DNA of 64,000 nucleotides from Mycolicibacterium chubuense NBB4 (GCF_000266905.1 NC_018027.1:558001-622000), one strand, 5' to 3'. Positions 33,171 through 42,239 are shown, numbered from the stretch's first letter. Notes: generated from the sequence alone by a model not told the origin. Numbers and translations: made by a program.

Positions 33171-33197
33171 CGCCCCTCCGGCTCATCGCGCGACCAT

Positions 33198-33203
33198 TAG
33201 GGT
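33198..33203 (+). promoter_or_regulatory. -10 hexamer TAGGGT, leaderless lpd
   Basis: TANNNT hexamer with its last base 7 nt before the GTG of lpd at 33210. Confidence 0.5.
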
Positions 33204-33209
33204 GAAGGC

Positions 33210-34604
33210 GTGAGCCACTATGACGTCGTCGTTCTCGGAGCCGGCCCCGGCGGGTACGTCGCGGCCATTCGCGCCGCCCAACTCGGACTGAGCACCGCCA
33301 TCGTCGAGCCCAAGTACTGGGGCGGCGTCTGCCTCAACGTCGGGTGCATCCCGTCGAAAGCGCTGCTGCGCAACGCCGAACTCGCCCACCTGTTCACCAA
33401 GGAAGCCAAGACGTTCGGCATCAGCGGAGAGGCGAGCTTCGACTACGGCGCCGCCTTCGACCGCAGCCGCAAGGTCGCCGACGGCCGCGTGGCCGGCGTG
33501 CACTTCCTGATGAAGAAGAACAAGATCACCGAGGTCCACGGCTACGGCAAGTTCACCGGGCCCAACAGCATCGAGGTCGATCTCAACGACGGCGGAACCG
33601 AGAAGCTCGAGTTCGACAACGCGATCATCGCGACCGGGTCGAGCACCCGGCTGGTGCCCGGAACGTCGCTGTCGGAGAACGTCGTCACCTACGAGAAGCA
33701 GATCCTGTCGCGGGAGCTGCCGGGCTCGATCATCATCGCCGGCGCGGGTGCGATCGGCATGGAGTTCGCCTACGTGATGAAGAACTACGGCGTGGACGTC
33801 ACCATCGTCGAGTTCCTGCCGCGCGCGCTGCCCAACGAGGACGCCGAGGTCTCCAAGGAGATCGAGAAGCAGTACAAGAAGCTCGGCGTGAAGATTCTCA
33901 CCGGCACCAAGGTCGAGAAGATCGAAGATGATGGCTCGGCGGTCAAGGTCACGGTGTCCAAGGACGGCAAGACCGACGAACTCAAGGCCGACAAGGTATT
34001 GCAGGCCATCGGCTTCGCGCCCAACGTCGAGGGCTTCGGCCTGGACAAGGCGGGCGTCGAGCTCACCGACCGCAAGGCCATCGGCATCGACGACTACATG
34101 CGCACCAACGTGCCGCACATTTACGCCATCGGTGACGTCACGGCGAAGCTGCAGCTCGCCCACGTCGCGGAGGCGATGGGTGTCGTCGCCGCCGAGACCA
34201 TCGCCGGGGCCGAGACGCTGGCGCTGGGCGACTATCGGATGCTGCCGCGCGCGACGTTCTGCCAGCCGCAGGTGGCCAGCTTCGGGCTGACCGAGCAGCA
34301 GGCCAAGGACGAGGGCTACGACGTCGTCGTCGCGAAGTTCCCGTTCACCGCCAACGGCAAGGCGCACGGACTCGGCGACCCGAGCGGGTTCGTCAAGCTG
34401 GTCGCCGACAAGAAGTACGGCGAACTGCTCGGTGGTCACCTCATCGGGCATGACGTCTCCGAACTGCTTCCCGAGCTGACCCTGGCGCAGAAGTGGGACC
34501 TGACGGCCAACGAACTGGCCCGCAACGTGCACACCCATCCGACCATGTCCGAAGCGATGCAAGAGTGCTTCCACGGCCTGGTCGGCCACATGATCAATTT
34601 CTAG
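33210..34604 (+). CDS. lpd: Dihydrolipoamide dehydrogenase (E3)
   Basis: 464 residues, the same length as M. tuberculosis LpdC. FAD motif GAGPGGYVA near residues 10-18, redox-active disulfide Cys41/Cys46 in CLNVGC, the NAD motif [10 protein letters not shown] near 180, and the C-terminal HTHPTMSE with the catalytic His-Glu pair. It reoxidises dihydrolipoyl groups with NAD in the pyruvate and branched-chain dehydrogenase complexes and, in mycobacteria, in the peroxynitrite reductase system. Immediately followed by an Rv0463-like gene starting at the next codon. Confidence 0.97.
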   Translation: MSHYDVVVLGAGPGGYVAAIRAAQLGLSTAIVEPKYWGGVCLNVGCIPSKALLRNAELAHLFTKEAKTFGISGEASFDYGAAFDRSRKVADGRVAGVHFLMKKNKITEVHGYGKFTGPNSIEVDLNDGGTEKLEFDNAIIATGSSTRLVPGTSLSENVVTYEKQILSRELPGSIIIAGAGAIGMEFAYVMKNYGVDVTIVEFLPRALPNEDAEVSKEIEKQYKKLGVKILTGTKVEKIEDDGSAVKVTVSKDGKTDELKADKVLQAIGFAPNVEGFGLDKAGVELTDRKAIGIDDYMRTNVPHIYAIGDVTAKLQLAHVAEAMGVVAAETIAGAETLALGDYRMLPRATFCQPQVASFGLTEQQAKDEGYDVVVAKFPFTANGKAHGLGDPSGFVKLVADKKYGELLGGHLIGHDVSELLPELTLAQKWDLTANELARNVHTHPTMSEAMQECFHGLVGHMINF

Positions 34605-34883
34605 TTGAGAGCGCTCTGGGTCGCCGGTATCGGCGGATTGGTCGTCGGCCACATCCTGTGGCTGGCCGCGATCTCGGCTGCCATCGCGACGTCGGACGTG
34701 CCCAGCTGGGTGCTGGTGGTCGCCTCGGTGTCGTTCGTGGCGGGCGGCTTGTGCGGGTGGCTGGGATGGCGGGCCTGGCAACGGAAGACGTCCCGCGACG
34801 AGGCCCGGGCGGTGTTCCTCTGGGCGCTGACGGTGTCGCCGGTGCTGCTGTCGCTAACCGTGCTGGGCGTGACTTACCTGTAG
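34605..34883 (+). CDS. Small membrane protein (Rv0463-like)
   Basis: 92 residues starting with a TTG that directly follows the lpd TAG stop, so it depends on translation of lpd. Three hydrophobic spans (about residues 6-28, 36-55 and 68-90) with a WRAWQRKTSRDEAR cytoplasmic loop. Size and place equal M. tuberculosis Rv0463. Function unknown. Its last 30 nt overlap the 3' end of the convergent hydrolase gene. Confidence 0.8.
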   Translation: MRALWVAGIGGLVVGHILWLAAISAAIATSDVPSWVLVVASVSFVAGGLCGWLGWRAWQRKTSRDEARAVFLWALTVSPVLLSLTVLGVTYL

Positions 34884-35813
34884 ATGCGGGTGCAGGAACC
34901 CGAGCACGTCGTCGGCCGCGGCGAACCCGCCGAGGTGGCTCTCGTCGGGCATCAGCGTCAACTCGACGTCGGGCAGGTGATCGATCGCGGCCCGCGCGTC
35001 GGCCAGCGAGATGATCGAGTCCGCGTCGCCGTGCCACCACCGCACCGGCACCGTGACCTCCGCCAGCCGGAAGCCCCAGTCCACACCGAACAGCCGGGCG
35101 TCGTCGAGCAGTGCCTGGAATCGTCCGTTGGCGGCGTGCACGATGTCGTCGATGAACATCGCCTCGATCTCGGGGTTGGCGAAGACGCGCTTGTCCCCCT
35201 CCGGCATCGCGGCTGCCAGCGCCGAGTAGGCCAGGTGGGCGAGAGGAATCACCGGGGTCAGCAGACCCGCGGTGACGGCGGCGAACGGCCGGCGACCCAC
35301 CGACATCACCGGTGCGAAGCGCCGGGCCAACGCGATCGCTCCGCTGCACGTCGCGTCGGGCCCGACCGCCGGCGTCACCCCGCCGAGCACGGCGACGGCG
35401 GCGACACGGTCGGCCAGCGCGGGCATCCCCGCGCAGGCCAAGGCGAAGGGCCCGCCGCCGGAGAGCCCGACGACGCCGATCCGTTGCGCGCCGAGGATGT
35501 CGGCCACGTGCGCCATGTCGGTGGCCCAGTCACCGATGCGCTCGTAGCGGTACGCGTCGCTCAGGCCCGACCCCGCACGTTCGACGAGCACCACCCGCAG
35601 TCCGAGTTTCTCGGCGGCGCGGCGGCCGACGATCGGGAACTGCCTGCGGCCGCCGGGCGTGCCGTGGAACCACAGCACCACCGGACCGGTCGGGTCGCCG
35701 TACTCCGCATAGCCGATCCGGCGGCCGTCGGGCAGGAAGAAGCAGCCTTCGGCGCGCGGCGGCTCGCAGCGGGGGACACCGGGCGGATGGCGCCACGGGT
35801 TGGCGGGTTTCAT
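34854..35813 (-). CDS. Alpha/beta hydrolase
   Basis: 319 residues from ATG 35813. HGTPGG oxyanion segment near residue 50, nucleophile elbow GLSGGG near residue 116-121, an Asp in WHGDADSII, and a His in MPDESHLGG, giving a full catalytic triad. The protein is of the general esterase/epoxide-hydrolase-like sort; no lid motif identifies a substrate. It is not part of the M. tuberculosis gene order here, so it may be a lineage-specific insertion. Confidence 0.87.
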   Translation of the reverse strand: MKPANPWRHPPGVPRCEPPRAEGCFFLPDGRRIGYAEYGDPTGPVVLWFHGTPGGRRQFPIVGRRAAEKLGLRVVLVERAGSGLSDAYRYERIGDWATDMAHVADILGAQRIGVVGLSGGGPFALACAGMPALADRVAAVAVLGGVTPAVGPDATCSGAIALARRFAPVMSVGRRPFAAVTAGLLTPVIPLAHLAYSALAAAMPEGDKRVFANPEIEAMFIDDIVHAANGRFQALLDDARLFGVDWGFRLAEVTVPVRWWHGDADSIISLADARAAIDHLPDVELTLMPDESHLGGFAAADDVLGFLHPHLQVSHAQHG

Positions 35814-35855
35814 GGCTGGATCGTAGCCACGGGAAGCGGCCACGTTGGCGGTATG

Positions 35856-36398
35856 TCAGTCAGGGAAGTCCAGCGGCACCTGCAGCGTCGTGATGGTGGC
35901 TGCGAGGCCGTCGTATTGCGCTGTCAGCAAGCAGAATTCGATCAACTGAGGCGTGCTGTAGTGCGCGGCGAGCGCGTGCCACGTCTGCGCCGACACCCCG
36001 CGCGTGACGACGAACTCGTCGGTCGCGGTGATCAGCACGCGCTCCCGATCGGTCAGCCCGTCGGCGTCGGGTCCGGCGAAGATCCTGGCCTGGGTGTCCG
36101 CGTCGAGACCCCGGGTGCGGGCCAGCCTGCGGTGTTGCTGCAGTTCGTATTCGCAATTGCGAAGGTGCCCGACCCGCAGGATGACGAATTCCGCGTCGCG
36201 GCGCGACAGCTTGCCGGCGCCGAGAAGGTGGATCGACAACGGCAACCAGGCCAGGAACAGCGTCCGGTGCTGGCCGAGCACGTTCATGAGGCTGAACCTC
36301 GGCCGGCGGATGCCGCGGGCGCCGATCTTGGCGATCGCCCAGTTGACCGGGCCGAGTTCCTTGAAGCCGCCGGGCGGGATGCGCGCGGGGGTGCTCAT
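35856..36398 (-). CDS. Carboxymuconolactone decarboxylase/AhpD-like protein (Rv0464c)
   Basis: 180 residues, all-helical AhpD-like fold. The CMD motif reads LRVGHLRNCEYELQQHRRLAR near residues 74-94, keeping one Cys and the His but not the CxxC of true AhpD peroxidase, so thiol peroxidase activity is doubtful. Its ATG overlaps the ramB stop as ATGA (36395-36398), so it is co-translated with the glyoxylate regulator, as in M. tuberculosis Rv0464c-Rv0465c. Confidence 0.88.
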   Translation of the reverse strand: MSTPARIPPGGFKELGPVNWAIAKIGARGIRRPRFSLMNVLGQHRTLFLAWLPLSIHLLGAGKLSRRDAEFVILRVGHLRNCEYELQQHRRLARTRGLDADTQARIFAGPDADGLTDRERVLITATDEFVVTRGVSAQTWHALAAHYSTPQLIEFCLLTAQYDGLAATITTLQVPLDFPD

Positions 36399-37825
36399 GC
36401 CTGCCTCACCAGATACGGCGAGACGGTTGAGCGGTGTTCGTCGATGTCGAGCGCACGGCCGAGCGCGGGGAAGGCGCGCTGCGGGCAGTTGTCGCGCTCA
36501 CAGACTCGGCAGCCGGCCCCGATGGGAGTCGCCGAGGTATGGGGGCCGCCGCTCAAATCCAGGCCTTCCGAGTAGACCAGCCGCTGCGCGTGACGCAATT
36601 CGCAGCCGAGGCCGATCGCGAACGTCTTACCGGGCTGACCATAGCGCGACGCGCGTCGCTCCACGGTGCGCGCCACCCACATGTAGCTGCGCCCGTCGGG
36701 CATCTCGGCGAGCTGCACGAGGATCTTGCCCGGGTTGGCGAACGTCTCGTAGACATTCCACAGCGGGCAGGTACCTCCGCTGGACGAGAAGTGAAAACCC
36801 GTGGCGGACTGGCGTTTCGACATGTTGCCCGCACGGTCGACGCGAACGAACGAGAACGGCACTCCGCGCATCGAGGGCCGCTGCAGGGTGGACAGCCGAT
36901 GGCAGATGGTCTCGTAGCTGGCCGAGTAGTAGGCCGAGAGCCGCTCGATGTCGTAGCGGAACTTCTCGGCGACGTCATGGAACTGCCCGTACGGCAACAC
37001 CGTCGCCGCAGCGAAGTAGTTCGCGAGCCCCAGCCGGGCCAGCTTCCTGGACTCCTCGCTGGTGAAGTGCCCTTCCTCGGCGAACGCGTCGATGAGGTCG
37101 CCGTATTCGAGGTACGCGAGCTCGGAGGCCATCCGGAACACGGTCTGGCCCGGCGACAGCTGCGAGCTGATGTAGAGCCTCTTGGAGGCCGGTTCGTAGC
37201 GGTGCAGTACCCCTTCGCCGAGGTCGACTCCACGGATGATCGTGACGCCGTGCACGAAGCGCAGCCGGTCGGAGAGGTCACCGGCGAGCTCGCCGCGCTG
37301 GATCCGCATCCCCGCGGTCAGGTCCTCGGCGGCCGTGTCGAGCTCGTGCAGGTAGTTCTGCCGCTGGTAGAAGTAGTCGCGCACCTCTTCGTGGGGCATC
37401 GTGATGGTGCCCGAGCCGCTTCCGCTGCCGCCGCTGAATCGGTCCTCGGTGGCGGCCGCCAGTTGGGTGGTGGTCAGTTGGTAGCGGCGGTGCAGGTGGA
37501 CCATGGCGCGAGCCAGCGACGGATGTGCGGCGACCATGTCCGCAACCTCGGCCGCGTCGACCTCGACGTCGAGATCGCGGTCCATCAGGACCTCGCGCAG
37601 TTCGGCGATCAGCCGGGTGTCGTCCTGGGACGCGAAGAACGTCGCGTCGACGCCGAACACCTCGGTGATGCGCAGCAACACCGCGACGGTCAGGGGACGC
37701 ACGTCGTGCTCGATCTGGTTGAGGTAGCTGGGGGAGATCTCGAGGATCTGCGCGAGTGCCGCCTGACTGAATCCGCGCTCGCTGCGCAACTGCCGCACGC
37801 GGGCGCCGACGAACGTTTTGGCCAC
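36395..37825 (-). CDS. ramB: RamB, XRE/ImmA-type regulator of acetate and glyoxylate metabolism (Rv0465c)
   Basis: 476 residues. N-terminal Cro/CI helix-turn-helix (RQLRSERGFSQAALAQILEIS, residues about 9-30, with SPSYLNQIEHDVRP following). A middle IrrE/ImmA-like domain contains a region like ASELAYLEYGDLID, and a C-terminal domain with Cys-rich CRVCERDNCPQR near 445-456 is typical of the family. RamB is known to control isocitrate lyase and its own gene; aceA lies 1.2 kb away. GTG start with TACGCT ending 7 nt upstream implies a leaderless message. Confidence 0.95.
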   Translation of the reverse strand: MAKTFVGARVRQLRSERGFSQAALAQILEISPSYLNQIEHDVRPLTVAVLLRITEVFGVDATFFASQDDTRLIAELREVLMDRDLDVEVDAAEVADMVAAHPSLARAMVHLHRRYQLTTTQLAAATEDRFSGGSGSGSGTITMPHEEVRDYFYQRQNYLHELDTAAEDLTAGMRIQRGELAGDLSDRLRFVHGVTIIRGVDLGEGVLHRYEPASKRLYISSQLSPGQTVFRMASELAYLEYGDLIDAFAEEGHFTSEESRKLARLGLANYFAAATVLPYGQFHDVAEKFRYDIERLSAYYSASYETICHRLSTLQRPSMRGVPFSFVRVDRAGNMSKRQSATGFHFSSSGGTCPLWNVYETFANPGKILVQLAEMPDGRSYMWVARTVERRASRYGQPGKTFAIGLGCELRHAQRLVYSEGLDLSGGPHTSATPIGAGCRVCERDNCPQRAFPALGRALDIDEHRSTVSPYLVRQA

Positions 37826-37831
37826 GTCGCC

Positions 37832-37837
37832 AGCGTA
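37832..37837 (-). promoter_or_regulatory. -10 hexamer TACGCT, leaderless ramB
   Basis: Minus-strand TANNNT hexamer whose last base is 7 nt from the GTG at 37825. Confidence 0.5.
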
Positions 37838-37852
37838 AACGTTGATTGCTAA

Positions 37853-37865
37853 CCCTTGTTAAGGG
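37853..37865. promoter_or_regulatory. Inverted repeat CCCTT-GTT-AAGGG in the ramB/thioesterase promoter region
   Basis: Perfect 5-bp arms 28 nt upstream of the ramB start and 50 nt upstream of the thioesterase start, close to the ramB -35 position. A candidate autoregulatory site, next to CACTTCGCAG (37869-37878), which partly resembles the RamB half-site ACTTTGCAA. Confidence 0.4.
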
Positions 37866-37914
37866 CGCACTTCGCAGCATTGGCACGGTGCGCGCTGTGG
37901 CAGGATCGGAGTCC

Positions 37915-38742
37915 GTGAGCACTCAGGGTTCCTCGCGTCCCCCCGGCACGGGGCTGTCGAAGGCGATGATGCCCGTCCCGGATCCACATCCGGACGTCTT
38001 CGACGTTCAGTGGCCGCTGCGGGTGGCCGATGTGGACCGCGAGGGCCGGCTGAAGTTCGACGCGGCGACCCGGCACATCCAGGACGTCGGCACCGACCAA
38101 CTGCGGGAGATGGGCTTCGAGGAGACGCATCCGCTCTGGATCGTGCGCCGCACGATGATCGACATGATCGAGCCGATCGTGTTCAAGGACATGCTGCGGC
38201 TGCGCCGCTGGTGCTCCGGGACGTCGAACCGCTGGTGTGAGATGCGGGTGCGCATCGACGGCCGCAAGGGCGGCCTGGTCGAGTCGGAGGCGTTCTGGAT
38301 CAACATCAACCGGGAGACGCAGGGCCCGGCGCGCATCGCCGACGACTTCATCGAGGGCCTCCGGCGCACCACCAGCGAGAGCCGGCTGCGGTGGAAGGCC
38401 TATCTGAAGCCGGGCAGCCGCGAGGACGCCGAGCACATCCGTGATTTTCCGGTGCGCGTCAGCGACATCGACATCTTCGACCACATGAACAACTCGGTGT
38501 ACTGGAGTGTGGTGGAGGACTATCTCTTGTCGCAGCCGGAGCTGATGCGGGCGCCGTTGCGCGTGACCATCGAGCACGATCTGCCCGTGGCCCTGGGCGA
38601 CAAGCTGGAGATCATCCGGCACACCTACCCGCCCGGCTCGACCGACAGGTTCGGCGAAGAGCTGACCGATCGCAGTGTTACAACGCTCACATATGCGGTC
38701 GGTGAGGAGACCAAAGCGGTCGCCGCGATCTTCGCCCTCTGA
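37915..38742 (+). CDS. Acyl-ACP thioesterase, FatA-type double hotdog (Rv0466)
   Basis: 275 residues from GTG 37915, preceded by GGAG at 37907-37910. Two hotdog domains: the first with VADVDREGRLKFDAATRHIQDVG and the second with VRVSDIDIFDHMNNSVYWSVVEDYL near residue 180, the latter holding the catalytic Asp/His/Asn arrangement of acyl-ACP thioesterases. It should release fatty acids from acyl-carrier protein or CoA in the cytoplasm. Divergent from ramB and directly upstream of aceA, the same order as in M. tuberculosis. Confidence 0.9.
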   Translation: MSTQGSSRPPGTGLSKAMMPVPDPHPDVFDVQWPLRVADVDREGRLKFDAATRHIQDVGTDQLREMGFEETHPLWIVRRTMIDMIEPIVFKDMLRLRRWCSGTSNRWCEMRVRIDGRKGGLVESEAFWININRETQGPARIADDFIEGLRRTTSESRLRWKAYLKPGSREDAEHIRDFPVRVSDIDIFDHMNNSVYWSVVEDYLLSQPELMRAPLRVTIEHDLPVALGDKLEIIRHTYPPGSTDRFGEELTDRSVTTLTYAVGEETKAVAAIFAL

Positions 38743-38756
38743 GTCGCCCTGCCAAA

Positions 38757-38773
38757 CAGTACAAGCGTACTGA
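38757..38773. promoter_or_regulatory. CAGTA-N6-TACTG palindrome, possible third copy, upstream of aceA
   Basis: Arms CAGTA (38757-38761) and TACTG (38768-38772) with the same 6-nt spacing as the sites at 15097 and 18192; the outermost pair is A/A instead of T/A. It lies about 235 nt before the aceA start. Confidence 0.4.
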
Positions 38774-38830
38774 CCTGCGGAAATCGGTTACCGGCGAGTA
38801 GCTCCTGAACCGGTTCAGCACTTCGCGGGC

Positions 38831-38874
38831 TTCGCAAGATTCGCAAATTCGGCAGGCCCGTTCGCCAAAGTTCA
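38831..38874. promoter_or_regulatory. Candidate RamB-binding region upstream of aceA
   Basis: Contains tandem TTCGCAA (38831-38837 and 38840-38846 region) and TTCGCCAAAGTTC (38861-38873). The latter, read on the other strand, has AACTTTGGCGAA, close to the known RamB consensus with core AACTTTGCAA. It is 130-180 nt upstream of aceA. Confidence 0.4.
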
Positions 38875-39007
38875 CAAGAGAATTCGCTGGACCTGCGGTT
38901 ATGGCGTGATGCATCCTCGGATTAGCACGCCAGTAAAGAAGCTGGAGCGTTAACAACCGCGGGGACCTCGGAGTCCCGGCGATGTGAAAGAAGGAGCAGT
39001 CCCTCTC

Positions 39008-40300
39008 ATGACGAAGTCGACCGTCGGCACGCCGAAGAGCCCCGAGCAGATCCAGCACGACTGGGATCACAACCCGCGCTGGAAGGGCATCACCCGCGAG
39101 TACACCCCGGCCGACGTGGTGGCCCTGCAGGGCACCGTCGTCGAGGAGCACACCCTGGCCCGCCGCGGCGCCGAGGTGCTGTGGGAGCAACTGCACGACA
39201 TGGACTTCGTCAACGCGCTCGGTGCGCTGACCGGCAACATGGCGGTGCAGCAGGTGCGCGCGGGTCTGAAGGCCATCTACCTGTCGGGTTGGCAGGTCGC
39301 CGGTGACGCGAACCTGTCCGGCCACACCTACCCCGACCAGAGCCTCTACCCGGCCAACTCGGTGCCCCAGGTGGTGCGCCGCATCAACAACGCGCTGCTG
39401 CGCGCCGACGAGATCGCCAAGGTCGAGGGCGACCGCTCGGTGGAGAACTGGCTGGCCCCGATCGTCGCCGACGGTGAGGCCGGTTTCGGTGGCGCACTGA
39501 ACGTCTACGAGCTGCAGAAGGCGATGATCGCCGCCGGTGTCGCCGGTTCGCACTGGGAGGACCAGCTGGCCTCGGAGAAGAAGTGCGGCCACCTCGGTGG
39601 CAAGGTGCTGATCCCGACCCAGCAGCACATCCGCACGCTGACCTCGGCCCGTCTGGCCGCCGACGTCGCCGACGTGCCGACCGTCGTCATCGCCCGCACC
39701 GACGCCGAGGCCGCCACGCTGATCACCTCGGACGTCGACGAGCGCGACCAGCCGTTCATCACCGGCGACCGCACCGCCGAGGGCTTCTACCGGGTGAAGA
39801 ACGGCCTCGAGCCCTGCATCGCCCGCGCCAAGGCCTACGCGCCGTACTCCGACCTGATCTGGATGGAGACCGGCACCCCGGACCTCGAGCTCGCGAAGAA
39901 GTTCGCCGAGGGCGTCAAGAGCGAGTTCCCGGACCAGATGCTGGCCTACAACTGCTCGCCGTCGTTCAACTGGCGCAAGCACCTCGACGACGCGACGATC
40001 GCGAAGTTCCAGAAGGAGCTGGGCGCGATGGGCTTCAAGTTCCAGTTCATCACGCTGGCCGGCTTCCACGCGCTGAACTACTCGATGTTCGATCTGGCCT
40101 ACGGCTACGCCCGCAACCAGATGAGCGCCTACGTGGAGCTGCAGGAGCGCGAGTTCGCCGCCGAGGAGCGCGGCTACACCGCCACCAAGCACCAGCGCGA
40201 GGTCGGCGCCGGCTACTTCGACCGGATCGCCACCACCGTGGATCCGACGTCGTCGACCACCGCGCTCGCCGGCTCGACCGAAGAGGGCCAGTTCCACTGA
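39008..40300 (+). CDS. aceA: Isocitrate lyase (Icl1)
   Basis: 430 residues, within two of M. tuberculosis Icl1. Signature KKCGH with catalytic Cys193; substrate- and Mg-binding blocks [11 protein letters not shown] and NCSPSFNW are present. It cleaves isocitrate to glyoxylate and succinate, the first step of the glyoxylate shunt, and acts as methylisocitrate lyase in propionate metabolism. ATG 39008 is preceded by GAAAGAAGGAG about 11 nt away. Expected to be regulated by RamB, encoded upstream. Confidence 0.97.
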   Translation: MTKSTVGTPKSPEQIQHDWDHNPRWKGITREYTPADVVALQGTVVEEHTLARRGAEVLWEQLHDMDFVNALGALTGNMAVQQVRAGLKAIYLSGWQVAGDANLSGHTYPDQSLYPANSVPQVVRRINNALLRADEIAKVEGDRSVENWLAPIVADGEAGFGGALNVYELQKAMIAAGVAGSHWEDQLASEKKCGHLGGKVLIPTQQHIRTLTSARLAADVADVPTVVIARTDAEAATLITSDVDERDQPFITGDRTAEGFYRVKNGLEPCIARAKAYAPYSDLIWMETGTPDLELAKKFAEGVKSEFPDQMLAYNCSPSFNWRKHLDDATIAKFQKELGAMGFKFQFITLAGFHALNYSMFDLAYGYARNQMSAYVELQEREFAAEERGYTATKHQREVGAGYFDRIATTVDPTSSTTALAGSTEEGQFH

Positions 40301-40314
40301 GGGTTGATAGCGTC

Positions 40315-40343
40315 AGGCCCCGTCCGAGTCTCGGGCGGGGCCT
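40315..40343 (+). terminator. Hairpin after aceA
   Basis: Arms AGGCCCCG (40315-40322) and CGGGGCCT (40336-40343) with additional inner pairing CC/GG. No T-run follows, so it may be a rho-assisted or partial terminator that lets some transcription into fadB2. Confidence 0.65.
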
Positions 40344-40364
40344 GATCGCTGTGAGGAGTCTTTC

Positions 40365-41219
40365 GTGAGCATTGAACGGGTAGGTGTGGTCGGCGCCGGG
40401 CAGATGGGCGGCGGCATCGCCGAGGTCTGCGCCAAGGCCGGGGCGCAGGTGCTGGTGTACGAGCCGACCGACGAGCTGGCCGAGGCCGGTCGCAGCCGCA
40501 TCACCGCCTCGCTGGAACGGGCCAAGGCCAAGGGCAAGCTGCCCGCCGACGAGTTCGAGGTGACGCTGGCGCGGCTGACATTCACCAGCGACCTCGCCGA
40601 CCTGGCCGACCGCCAGCTGGTCATCGAGGCGATCGTCGAGGACGAGGCCGTCAAGGCCAAGCTGTTCGCGCAGCTCGACGAGATCGTCACCGACCCCGAC
40701 GCGGTGCTGGCGTCGAACACCTCCAGCATCCCGATCATGAAAATCGCTGCGGCGACCAAGAATCCGAGCCGCGTGCTGGGTCTGCACTTCTTCAATCCGG
40801 TCCCGGTGTTGCCGCTCGTCGAGTTGATCAACACACTCGTCACCTCCGACGAGGCCGTCGCTCGGGTGGAGCAGTTCGCCGGTGAGATGCTGGGCAAGAA
40901 GGTGGTGCGCTGCGGCGACCGCTCGGGCTTCATCGTCAACGCGCTGCTGGTGCCCTACCTGCTCTCGGCGATCCGGATGGCCGAGGCCGGTGTGGCGAGC
41001 GTCGAGGACATCGACACCGCCGTCGTCGCGGGGCTGTCGCACCCGATGGGTCCGCTGCGGCTGTCCGATCTGATCGGGCTCGACACCATGAAGCTGATCG
41101 CCGACTCCATGTACGACGAGTACAAGGATGCGCACTACGCGCCGCCGCCGCTGCTGCAGCGCATGGTCGAGGCGGGCCAGCTGGGCAAGAAGACCGGGCA
41201 GGGCTTCTACACCTACTGA
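40365..41219 (+). CDS. fadB2: 3-hydroxybutyryl-CoA dehydrogenase (FadB2)
   Basis: 284 residues. NAD-binding motif GAGQMGGGIAEVCA at residues 10-23, then EAIVEDEAVK, the catalytic region ASNTSSIPI and GLHFFNPVPVLPLVE with the catalytic His, and a C-terminal helical domain with LLVPYLLSAIRM. Oxidises (S)-3-hydroxybutyryl-CoA. GTG start with GAGGAG about 9 nt upstream. It follows aceA as in M. tuberculosis Rv0467-Rv0468; after it the order departs from M. tuberculosis. Confidence 0.95.
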   Translation: MSIERVGVVGAGQMGGGIAEVCAKAGAQVLVYEPTDELAEAGRSRITASLERAKAKGKLPADEFEVTLARLTFTSDLADLADRQLVIEAIVEDEAVKAKLFAQLDEIVTDPDAVLASNTSSIPIMKIAAATKNPSRVLGLHFFNPVPVLPLVELINTLVTSDEAVARVEQFAGEMLGKKVVRCGDRSGFIVNALLVPYLLSAIRMAEAGVASVEDIDTAVVAGLSHPMGPLRLSDLIGLDTMKLIADSMYDEYKDAHYAPPPLLQRMVEAGQLGKKTGQGFYTY

Positions 41220-41233
41220 GTTCGGCGCCGAGT

Positions 41234-41279
41234 GCACGGAATGTGACGCGATACGCCCGATTTCGGTCAGATTGCGTGC
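41234..41279. repeat. 46-nt imperfect hairpin upstream of the intact DUF559 gene
   Basis: Arms start GCACG...TGTGACG and end CGGTCAGA...CGTGC; most arm positions pair, with regularly placed mismatches. It aligns without gaps to the hairpin at 42194-42239 after the gene (about 70 per cent equal bases by eye). Confidence 0.6.
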
Positions 41280-41319
41280 GTTCGGGAACCGATCGGGCGA
41301 TCCGTGCGCCTAATCCGAT

Positions 41320-42180
41320 GTGCAGGACATCATCGTCGGGTCGGAGGCACTCGCCGGCGGACGGGTGACGCGCAACGACCTGAGGCGCCGGTATGTGAAG
41401 CTTCACCACAACGTGTATGCGCCCCAGGGCATGGCCTTGTCGGCTCGGGATCGTGCGTACGCGGCGTGGCTCTGGTCGCAGCGCAAGGCCACACTCGCCG
41501 GGCTCTCCGCGGCCGCCATGCATGGTTCGCGGTGGCTCCCCGCCGACGGGCCCGCCGAACTCACCCGCACCCGGTGCGGGAAGGCACCCGGAGTCCAGAT
41601 CCACCGCGACACCCTGTTCGACGACGAGGTGTGCCTTGTGCAGAGCATCGACTGCACCACCGTCGCGCGGACCGCCTTCGACATCGGACGACGACTGCCG
41701 GGTGACGAGGCCGTGATTCGCATCGACGCGCTGCTCAACGCCACCCGCCTCCCGCTGGCGGAAGTGAGCAGAATCGGCGCCCGCCACCCGGGTGCGCGGG
41801 GAATCCGCAGCTTCCGTGCGGCGATCGGTCTCGTCGACGGCGGCGCGGAGTCACCCCAGGAGACCCGCGTGCGCCTGTTACTGATGCGGAAGGGCCTCCC
41901 GAGACCCGACACCCAGATTCCCGTCGTGAACGACTACGGCAGAGTGGTGCGGCGCATCGACATGGGCTGGCCACAGTTTTGCGTCGGTGTCGAGTACGAC
42001 GGCGAACAGCACTGGACCGACCCCGCCGCGCACGCTGAGGACATCACCCGGCTGGAGTTCCTCGCCGCCCGAGGCTGGCTCATCGTCCGGGTCAGCGCAC
42101 GGCAGCTCAGGTACGAACCCGACGACATCGTCCGACGCACACTCCACGCACTCACCCAGCGGGGCTGGGTCGGCAGGTGA
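41320..42180 (+). CDS. DUF559-domain protein with AbiEi-like N-terminal winged helix
   Basis: 286 residues from GTG 41320. Residues about 10-60 resemble the AbiEi antitoxin N-terminal helix-turn-helix (RVTRNDLRRRYVKLHHNVYAP). A middle region has TTVARTAFDIGRRLP. A C-terminal DUF559 domain (about 190-280) has the Vsr/PD-(D/E)XK-like pattern: an Asp in RIDMGW, EYDGEQHW, then DITRLEFLAARGWLIVRV. This suggests a DNA-binding, possibly nuclease, protein; none is proven. It is the intact paralogue of the pseudogene at 1056 and, like it, is bracketed by hairpins. No toxin gene adjoins it. Confidence 0.8.
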   Translation: MQDIIVGSEALAGGRVTRNDLRRRYVKLHHNVYAPQGMALSARDRAYAAWLWSQRKATLAGLSAAAMHGSRWLPADGPAELTRTRCGKAPGVQIHRDTLFDDEVCLVQSIDCTTVARTAFDIGRRLPGDEAVIRIDALLNATRLPLAEVSRIGARHPGARGIRSFRAAIGLVDGGAESPQETRVRLLLMRKGLPRPDTQIPVVNDYGRVVRRIDMGWPQFCVGVEYDGEQHWTDPAAHAEDITRLEFLAARGWLIVRVSARQLRYEPDDIVRRTLHALTQRGWVGR

Positions 42181-42193
42181 CCGCCCCGCGAAC

Positions 42194-42239
42194 GCACGCA
42201 TTGTGACGAAAATCGGCCGGAATCCGTCAGAAACCGTGC
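42194..42239. repeat. 46-nt imperfect hairpin downstream of the intact DUF559 gene
   Basis: Arms begin GCACGCATTGTGACG and end CCGTCAGAAACCGTGC around a GGCC centre; 17 of 25 arm positions pair. Counterpart of 41234-41279. Confidence 0.6.

Noticed and set aside
41320..42180. DUF559/AbiEi-like gene as the antitoxin of a type IV toxin-antitoxin pair
   Set aside because: No AbiEii-type nucleotidyltransferase gene is adjacent on either side at either copy; only the N-terminal domain resembles AbiEi.
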